Shown: piece after piece, positions 57,382 to 64,000 of the stretch
Numbering within the stretch: the stretch's first letter is position 1
Layout: each line of letters opens with the position of its first letter
Source: Caprella mutica
Lineage: Eukaryota > Arthropoda > Malacostraca > Amphipoda > Caprellidae
Direction: 5' to 3'
NCBI GenBank assembly: GCA_947561585.1
Contig: CANNZV010000334.1
Coordinates: 124,001 to 188,000 of the forward strand
Length of the DNA: 64,000 bases
The notes under the pieces: model-generated
Seen by the model: the letters and a program-made list of their open reading frames with translations, nothing else
The model's database searches: none
Told to the model about the DNA's origin: nothing
Program-made: the position numbers and the translations under genes

Positions 57382-58679
57382 CAGGGTGGGGCGTAAGTTT
57401 GGAAGCAAATGAAAGTGCATATTATAATCCTTACGAAAAATATATTTAATAATTTACAGTTATGTATTATTACATAAGGGTTTTAAGAATTCAAAAATCA
57501 TAAATTTATTCAAAATGTCCCCCCTTGTTTTTAATAACAGCCTCAAATCTCCTCCGAACTCCTCCTACTGCGGCACGCAACTGTTCTTGTGAAATTTCCT
57601 CCCAAAATCTCTGGAGCGAACGCTTTAAATCATCCACACTTCGATGGAATTTACCACAGGCCTTTGATTCAAGAATGGACCATACCGAAAAGTCCATAGG
57701 ATTAACATCTGGGGAGCAGGGAGGCCACATTTCTTTGGACCAAAACCGTGGAAGATTGTCATGGCACCAGTTTTGAGTGACATTTGCAGTATGTGAAGTC
57801 GCGCCGTCTTGATGAAATGTCCATAGAGTGTCATTACCGAAGTGATCCTTAGCTGACTCCAACATTGGCGTCAAAATATTCTCAATATAACATTTAGCAT
57901 TAATTTTGGCGCCTTGTTCCACAAAAGTTAAAGGAGATCTCCAAGTTTCTGAAACGGCGGCCCAGACCATTACTGAAGCAGGTTTCATGGTTCTGTGGAC
58001 AGTTTTTTGGTTGTATGGGATATCATTTGCACTTTTACCAATTATTCTGTCATTCCTCCGGTTGTGAGCCGTTTCCACTGTGAATTTTTTTTCGTCAGAC
58101 CAAACAGTTTCACCAGCCGTGCCAGACTTCAATTCTCTCAGAAGTGCTTTGCTTCTCTCCAATCTTCTTTTCTTTACAGCTTCTGTCAGAGTCTGTCTCT
58201 TTTGAAGGGTGAAAGAGGACATCTGTAGGTCTTCTTTGACAACTCTTCTCATTGTTCTGGGACTCACATTAGCTGTTTTGGCTAACAATCGTATTGACCT
58301 TTTCGGGTTCCTCCTGATCTTCTCTCGGGCACATTTTATCAGTTGTTTGGTGCGTTGTGAGCGTGGTCTACCACTTCTTGGTCGATCAGTCAAGTCTCCT
58401 CTCTCATTAAAACGCTTCACACACTTCCAAACAGTCGATCTCGCTATCGAGACAGTCTTTGAAATGACGGAATCTGACTTCCCGGCACGGTGTAGAGCAA
58501 TAATGGCTTCTCTTTTGTCTGACATTTTTGAATTGACTAAATTTTTGCAAAAAATAACACTGCCACATCATAATGTAGTGTTTCTACTATAGTTCAAACC
58601 CTATCAACTACTCAGGAACTTATTTTTAAGAATTATATTAATGTTTGAAAAATTGCTACCAAACTTACGCCCCACCCTG
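57382..58679 (-). mobile_element. Intact maT-type (DD37D) mariner transposon
   Basis: A 1,298-bp element with perfect 21-bp inverted ends starting CAGGGTGGGGCGTAAGTTTG, and TA at both flanks (57380-57381 and 58680-58681). It carries one uninterrupted transposase gene. A deleted relative lies at 6199-6759. Confidence 0.95.
57506..58525 (-). CDS. maT-type Tc1/mariner transposase
   Basis: 339 residues, full family length. The N-terminus has two helix-turn-helix regions (about 5-43 and 60-105) joined by a GRPR motif (52-55) that contacts TIR DNA in relatives. The catalytic triad is D144 (WSDEKKF), D240 (FHQDGATSH) and D278 (SPDVNPMDF). The second and third Asp are 37 residues apart, i.e. DD37D, which defines the maT group. 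The start ATG gives MSDKREAI, typical of the family. No stop or frameshift, so the copy may be active. It would excise and insert at TA sites by cut-and-paste. Confidence 0.95.
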   Translation of the reverse strand: MSDKREAIIALHRAGKSDSVISKTVSIARSTVWKCVKRFNERGDLTDRPRSGRPRSQRTKQLIKCAREKIRRNPKRSIRLLAKTANVSPRTMRRVVKEDLQMSSFTLQKRQTLTEAVKKRRLERSKALLRELKSGTAGETVWSDEKKFTVETAHNRRNDRIIGKSANDIPYNQKTVHRTMKPASVMVWAAVSETWRSPLTFVEQGAKINAKCYIENILTPMLESAKDHFGNDTLWTFHQDGATSHTANVTQNWCHDNLPRFWSKEMWPPCSPDVNPMDFSVWSILESKACGKFHRSVDDLKRSLQRFWEEISQEQLRAAVGGVRRRFEAVIKNKGGHFE

Positions 58680-58728
58680 TAGTTTAAGAACAGGTAAGCA
58701 AAGAGTTTTTTTGTCATTCTTTATTTAA

Positions 58729-61350
58729 TAACCCATTTGTTCCGAGATTAACTTTTTTCCTCCGATTCTGTTGAAACTTAGTATACTAGCTATTTTCGAC
58801 CTCCTTTATCCAAATTTGAAGTCAGAAATTTGAAATTCCCAATATAAACCGAAATATGACCGGGTGCCATATGGCACGGCTAGGATAATTAGGGTACAAA
58901 AATATACAATCTGAGATTTTATATTTTTGTATTGTAAATTGATACATGATTTAATTATTCCATTGAATGGAAACCGTTGAACAAATGAGTAAACTAAATA
59001 GGAACTTTTAAACCGTGATATAGAAAATAATAATAAAATTCATGTCCATTTTCGAAACTAATAACATTTTCAAGTGCAGCGTAGAAGGATCATTTAGTGT
59101 GATAATATGAAAAGCAAGAGACACACAAACCTACGTTACATTTCTGGCACTCAGATCGGGTTTGTGACTTGCAATGGTCTCCCTGACACTTGCAACGTCG
59201 GTTATCATCACATGGTTTCACTAAATGCCCTTGGTTATCGTAACGCATGTCAGATTCTCCTGGAGAAAATTTCCTCTTCCTACCAGATCCTTGCGGTTGA
59301 ACCCCGAATCTGGATAGGTAGGACATGGGAATAGATCTTCTAAATTCAAGCTGATCTTCTGAAGATCCTTTTCCTGGCGCTAAGATCCAAGAATTTTGAA
59401 TGGCTGCATCTAAAGTCCATGTAAAGAGACACCACCACCATTTCTTCAACCTTATTCCTATGCGATGGGTAATTTATGTTTTGATTCATTTGATCTGTTC
59501 CCCCCCATATTTTTGTTATAGTTGGAAATAGCTTTTGGAATTTGAACTTCTATATGCTTCGACTTTTCTTTGGACAAACGCTTAATTCTATTAGCAGGTT
59601 CTTTTCCGAATATAGTTGAAGCAACAGTTACAACCGAATTGTCTTTCCATCTCGTAACATTTACATCATTTTTCGAATCGATATCTGCTGCGTAGGTCTC
59701 TGACGAACCACGAGTTTTCTTTTCGAAGCATTTTACTGAAGAGATAGGACATGAAGAGTCTAATCTGTTGGCTCTCAGAGTACCACTTCCATTATATCCT
59801 AATTCTTTCAATGCATTTAGAAGTGGTACTGAGGTAAACAGATTATCCATGTATAATATGTAAGGGAACTCTTTCTTTTCATCCGCATAAGAATTCAATA
59901 AATGAAGAACTGTAGACGAGCATTTACCGAATGATGACTCCAACGCTGCATCTCCACAATGAGTTTTCCCTTGGTACGGGTCAAATGCTATCAGGTATCG
60001 TTCTGGTGAATTTTGACTCCAAACTTTGTATCCAAATCTAATTGGTTTGTTCCGAATCGCCTGTTTGCAGCTATGTTTACCGAAATACTCTATCATAGCT
60101 TCATCATGAGAGATGCATTGTGATGGTACGTAATTTTCTATGCATTTTTTCTGCAAATGAGATATGAGTGGGCGCAGTTTCGCATACTTGTCATTTTTGT
60201 CAAGCTCAGCTGTAGCATTGAAATGAAGGCAACGCATTATCAAATCAAAACTGTCACGTCTTATGGCATTACTTATAGCTTGATTGTTGGTATCTGCAGC
60301 GTGCGACCAATACATATGGCGACGAGGTAACTGATTGTAACCAGAAACTATAAGAACTGCAACAAATACCTTGAATTCTTTCAAAGTAATTCCTATATCC
60401 GCCCAGTTCTTTTTCAGACAATACTTACTCATCTCTCTCATTGCATGTTCAATTATGTAATCATATAAAAATAGCTCAAATAATTGAACATTACTTAAAT
60501 CTCTATATTTGGAATAGTTAGACTCCGGGAAAATAGGAGGCATCAAAATTTTCTGTCCTCTTCCATACTAAAGAGCATTTCACTTTTTTGTTCTTCACAC
60601 TGGTTATTCTTTTTTTTTCTGTGGAAGAGTTTTCTCCTCTTTTGTATCTTCAACACTATTTATTTCTTCCTGAATTTCGTCTGTTTGTTCCCCTTCTATC
60701 TCTGGTCGTGATCTCAAATGAGCTGGAGCTAAAAGTTGGTTGCCTGAGAGGTGACCTGAATCTGTCTCATCCTCTTTTCCAGAATCCTCGTCTGTTAGCT
60801 CATTATTTTCCAGTGGTTCAATGAAAATGTCATGAGGGCCATTTTCATCATCTTTTTCAAGCATATTCAAGATATCATTCATAGAAAGCCAACGTTTCCT
60901 GTGAAACAATGAAAAAACTAGATGAGCTATAAGTGTACACAGTTCTTCCTAGCGGTGCCGTATGGCACCTACAAAGTTTCACGAAAAAGAAACGCCGATT
61001 TCTCAGTTTCTATAAACTCTACTCTCAAAAATTTTGCTTGTAAAGGAAGTTAATAATTCTAGCTTGTATTTAAAATACCAGTTAAATCAATACATCCAAT
61101 ACAAAACTAATAAATGATCAAATTACAACCAACCTGTTTCCAGAAGTCATCTCCATCTAGGTACGATGTGCTAAAACTCATGCACACACTCCCAAGGTCA
61201 TATGAAGACTGAAATTTTTCATTAGCCAAGGAGACTAAACATGTTCAGTACATGTTATCTCATTTAGATATTGTATATGTCATTTATTTGGGATATAATA
61301 TATAAATTTTCTGGGGTGCCATATGGCACCGCTAGGAATAAATGGGTAGT
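58729..61350 (-). mobile_element. Near full-length piggyBac-like transposon
   Basis: TTAA occurs at both edges (58725-58728 and 61351-61354), and the ends carry a related inverted sequence (CCCATTTGTTCC on the left, GGAATAAATGGG on the right). A subterminal palindrome GGTGCCATATGGCAC occurs near both ends (about 58863 and 61315), with a further variant at about 60953. The interior encodes a frameshifted transposase on the minus strand. Confidence 0.8.
59090..60909 (-). pseudogene. piggyBac transposase, frameshifted
   Basis: Minus strand. Segment 60909-60604 is the acidic N-terminus (DIFIEPLENNELTDEDSGKE). A poly-A tract near 60605-60614 is a likely frameshift site, and stops separate it from 60546-59458, the catalytic core: FPESNYSKYRD, SHDEAM (first Asp, residue 148 of this segment) and LYMDNLFTS (second Asp, residue 234). 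Around a run of G near 59500-59507 the frame shifts again; the third-Asp region (GTDQMNQ) and the KKWWW..FTW block are in other frames. 59449-59090 encodes the C-terminal cysteine-rich domain (CKC..C..CQKC..CVSCF..YH). The family excises precisely at TTAA. All three catalytic Asp are still encoded but not in one frame. Confidence 0.88.
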
Positions 61351-61404
61351 TTAAGAACAGGTAAGCAAAGAGTGAGGGTGACTATTTTTGGCATCTTTAT
61401 TTAA

Positions 61405-62125
61405 ACAGATTATTACACCGTTTTGAGTAATTGATGCTAATATCAATCATAAATATTAATATCAGTAAGTATCTATAAAAATACGCTGCATTATATTTCA
61501 ATTGTAAGAGGAATAACCGAGTATTCTCACCCAAAATATTATTAGTTGAACTTCAATGAAAATGACAAATATGTATGTTTAAAATTTCCACAAATTATCA
61601 AATAGTTTCTGTAATGAATTAGAATAATGAAATACAAGAGTATCTATTGAGTAGTGATGGGAGGAGGTTGTTGTTATTAAACACCTCTGTTAATTGTCTC
61701 GTGCGTCAGACCTGTGTTTCGCTTAGTCAGCACATTCGAGTGACCGGTGACTGTACTTTGCTGGTTCTGACTGTACTTTGTAATTGTTAATCCCTTATGC
61801 AGCGCAATTAGCAGCGTTACTGCCATTCTTTAGTGCTTTTATTAAGGTTGTTTTTATTGTCAGTTATTTTTGATTTTTATCTCTTTTAACCTTTTTATTC
61901 TGTAGTAAGCTGGTAAGTTAACCTTGTTTAGTTGTGTTGCAGGAGGTTTAAGTTACAGCTGAGGTAGGAATTGTTGGTCTGCCTGGTGAACTCTGAACGT
62001 CTGCCAAGTGTTTCCAGAGTACTGAGCAGGGAGGTTGTTGACCCCTGAATGCTCATGGGCACTCCGGTTGAGGGGTGCTGGTGGCATTTGCTCTGTTTTG
62101 CCAGTCAGACTGCTATTTTATTTTA
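61405..62125. other. Flank, then probable 5' UTR of PHD-type non-LTR element
   Basis: AT-rich to about 61660; from about 61670 the composition becomes GC-richer and continues into the element below, so the 5' UTR probably starts there. Exact 5' end unknown. Confidence 0.4.
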
Positions 62126-62590
62126 ATGATTGAAGGTGAGGATGTGCTCTGTAGCTCATGTGACACACGTAATAACCGAAAGAAAAGAGTTAAATGTGCA
62201 CTGTGTTCTGGATGGTTTCACATGTCATGTGTGGGACTGACCAGGGCACAGGCGTCAGTTATAGTAAGATGGGTTTGTGTGGCGTGTCGAGGGCGGGGTA
62301 CAATCGATGACCCCCAGGAGCGGCCCAATCAGCTGGTGAATTTGGAGGCATATATTGGTGGCTGTCGTAGCAGGTTGAGGGTCCTAAATACGATTCCCAG
62401 GGGATCAGTAATAGCTGTGGCGGGAGCCCTCCAACTGTTATTGCAGGAGGCTCTGACGCAGAAGACCCAATTAGCATGGACAAGGCTTATGAGCTTCTGC
62501 TACTGGGGGCTACAGTGCCCAGATGGCGGTAGGGAAGGTCGTAAGGTTTCTCTTGCTACCAAAATCAATCGGCAGGTGGCCCAATTTTAG
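62126..62590 (+). CDS. Non-LTR element ORF with N-terminal PHD finger
   Basis: From the ATG at 62126 the frame reads MIEGEDVLCSSC and then a C4HC3 PHD-type zinc finger within the first 50 residues: CSSC, CALC, H-M-S-C, and CVAC. PHD fingers usually read histone H3 tails; in retrotransposons this could guide targeting, which is inference. The ORF stops at 62588-62590; the reverse transcriptase continues in the next frame, so a frameshift between about 62545 and 62590 is likely. Confidence 0.7.
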   Translation: MIEGEDVLCSSCDTRNNRKKRVKCALCSGWFHMSCVGLTRAQASVIVRWVCVACRGRGTIDDPQERPNQLVNLEAYIGGCRSRLRVLNTIPRGSVIAVAGALQLLLQEALTQKTQLAWTRLMSFCYWGLQCPDGGREGRKVSLATKINRQVAQF

Positions 62591-64000
62591 AGACTGACTC
62601 CCTACCTACGCTGCCTGAACCCATTATCCCAGTTGTTAATAATCGACACGCTTCAGACGATGACAAGTTACAAAAGTTGAAAAAAAGAGTGGCAGCTAAG
62701 TTTGCAGATGGTGACGTGAGTGGAGCAGTTCGTGAGCTGTCATCTTCGGATGGACTGGCCCAACGAAACGAAGAGACTGTCAGAGCGTTGAGGTCTAAAC
62801 ACCCGCCTGCCCCGCTAGACTTGATGATGCCAGAGCCTCCGGATAATTCTCTAGTTGTGCCTATTGTTTCGGAGGAGGATGTCCGGAGGGCTGTTGATTC
62901 TTTTCGTCCTGGTTCTGCCGGAGGACCTGATGGCCTCAGGCCAGGTCATTTGAAGACGCTATTGTCCCATTCATCTGCAGAGGCTGGAGTACGTCTTTTG
63001 ACCACTCTGACAGATTTTGTGAATGCGATATTGAGAGGAGAAGTTCCTGATTTTGCTTTGTCAACTTTCTATGGAGCCACATTGTGCGCTTTAACCAAAA
63101 AGGATGGTGGCATCAGACCCATAGCAGTTGGTAATACCTTGCGTAGGTTGGCTGCCAAGGTTGGTGCGCGCCCCTTATCACACTCTCTCGGAAGTGAATT
63201 AAGACCGGTTCAGCTTGGGTTCTCTACGAAGGGTGGCTGTGAAGCTGCCGCACATTCTGCAAGACGGTACTTGAATGACTGTAACCATAGGAGGGTGTTT
63301 CTCAAGGTGGATATGAAAAACGCTTTCAATTGTCTGAGGAGAGATACCTTCCTTACTGTTATTCGTAACCGTGTGCCGGAGCTATATAGACTCCTTTGGC
63401 AAGCTTATTCTTCGCCTTCAGCTTTGTTTTTTGGTGAGGAGGTGCTGAGGTCGGAGACAGGTATCCAGCAGGGTGACCCTTTTGGACCGGCTATGTTTGC
63501 TCTTGGAATTGACGAGGTGGTTCGCAGGGTTGAGTCAGAGTTCAATGTATGGTATCTGGACGACGCAGCCCTGGGAGATACACCGGGGAGAGTTTTGGAG
63601 GACGTAAAAACCTTGATAGATGGGTTGAGTGCCATCGGACTTGAAGTTAATAGCGCGAAATGTGAGCTGACCATTCTCGATGATAATGCCCCTGGTGAAA
63701 CAGAATTGTTGTTCCGGGCAGTGCTTCCAAATGTCAGAGTGGTTCATAAGGACAATTGCTCCTTGTTGGGTGCGCCTTTAAGTGACTTGGGTATCCCCGA
63801 GGAGATTTTAAGGAAGAAAGAAGATCTGGATCTCATGGTCTCTCGATTGCGGGTGGTGGATAACCATCAAGCCTTCTTTTTGTTGAGAAATGTTTTCTCC
63901 ATTCCGAAGCTACAATACGTTCTGCGGGCTTCTCCAGCTTACAAGCACGTAGTCGAACTTAGCTGCTTTGATGAATCACTTAGATCTGCCGTTGCCAGTG
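62545..64000 (+). pseudogene. Non-LTR reverse transcriptase, partial at window edge
   Basis: Frame 1 is open from 62545 to the last base. Reverse-transcriptase blocks: GGPDGLRPGHLK, GGIRPIAVGNTLRRLAAK, QLGFSTKGGCEAAAH, FLKVDMKNAFN (first catalytic Asp), GIQQGDPFGPAMF and WYLDDAALG (Asp pair, with YLDD rather than YADD). No start codon is evident, in line with an upstream frameshift joining it to the PHD ORF. The clade was not determined. The C-terminus and any endonuclease lie beyond the window. GC content is markedly above the window average. Confidence 0.82.

Larger units (their letters stand above)
58681..61373. repeat. 26-27 bp direct repeat flanking the piggyBac element
   Basis: AGTTTAAGAACAGGTAAGCA plus AAGAGT occurs at 58681-58706 and 61348-61373. 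Each copy begins with a TTAA site and is followed, after a poorly matched spacer, by a similar CTTTATTTAA. This is much longer than the 4-bp TTAA duplication expected for piggyBac. Confidence 0.85.

Noticed and set aside
57525..58592. Plus-strand ORFs across the maT element
   Set aside because: Antisense shadows of the intact transposase on the minus strand.
63405..63747. Minus-strand ORFs within the last reverse transcriptase
   Set aside because: Antisense shadows of a frame with clear RT motifs.

Overview
The window is nuclear DNA of an animal, most likely an insect and possibly a hemipteran. It is strongly AT-rich, genes have short GT-AG introns, and the transposon mix is typical of insect genomes: maT-type mariner, piggyBac, hAT, MULE, CR1-like LINE, Ty3/gypsy and tyrosine-recombinase elements. 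I cannot name a species. Nothing looks bacterial, and I saw no tRNA, rRNA or CRISPR array. Almost all recognisable coding sequence is mobile-element derived.

Layout. 1-4.1 kb: exons of a decayed MULE-type transposase, with a 934-bp hAT-like element (8-bp target duplication) in one intron. 5.5-5.8 kb: a promoter-like block (CRE, 19-bp tandem duplication, TATA box, initiator) ahead of a 52-codon ORF. 6.2-6.8 kb: a deleted maT fragment. 7.9-12.3 kb: a frameshifted CR1-like LINE. 13.8-15.7 kb: remnants resembling a tyrosine recombinase, with an internally deleted piggyBac between them. 17-20 kb: hairpins and a 394-bp element made of G/C-tract repeats. 20.7-22.0 kb: a satellite of about 29 palindromic monomers in a three-monomer higher-order repeat. 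22.0-28.1 kb: first copy of a 6.1-kb non-coding repeat that returns at 44.4-50.8 kb. 30-33.7 kb: a second GCGTG array, a 524-bp foldback and a 241-bp tandem array.

33.8-37.1 kb holds the best gene: six exons whose phases all agree, giving a predicted 904-residue Crypton-like tyrosine recombinase with a split C2H2-like finger and two in-frame low-complexity repeats. 39-41 kb has MITE-like elements, SINE-like repeats and the 5' piece of a second tyrosine-recombinase element, whose longer copy lies at 50.8-51.7 kb. 42.1-43.1 kb is an intact intronless RING-finger ORF with base composition unlike its flanks. 52.6-57.2 kb is a young Ty3/gypsy element (194-bp LTRs, one difference seen, 5-bp target duplication) with broken gag and protease but an open pol. 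57.4-58.7 kb is an intact maT (DD37D) transposon, 58.7-61.35 kb a nearly complete frameshifted piggyBac, and 62-64 kb a non-LTR element with an N-terminal PHD finger that runs off the window.

The window is therefore a nested repeat landscape. The features most likely to be new are the Crypton-like gene with expanded repeats, the 6.1-kb non-coding repeat, the palindromic satellite, the G/C-tract element and the RING gene. All functional statements are inferences from motifs seen by eye; no alignment or database search was run.
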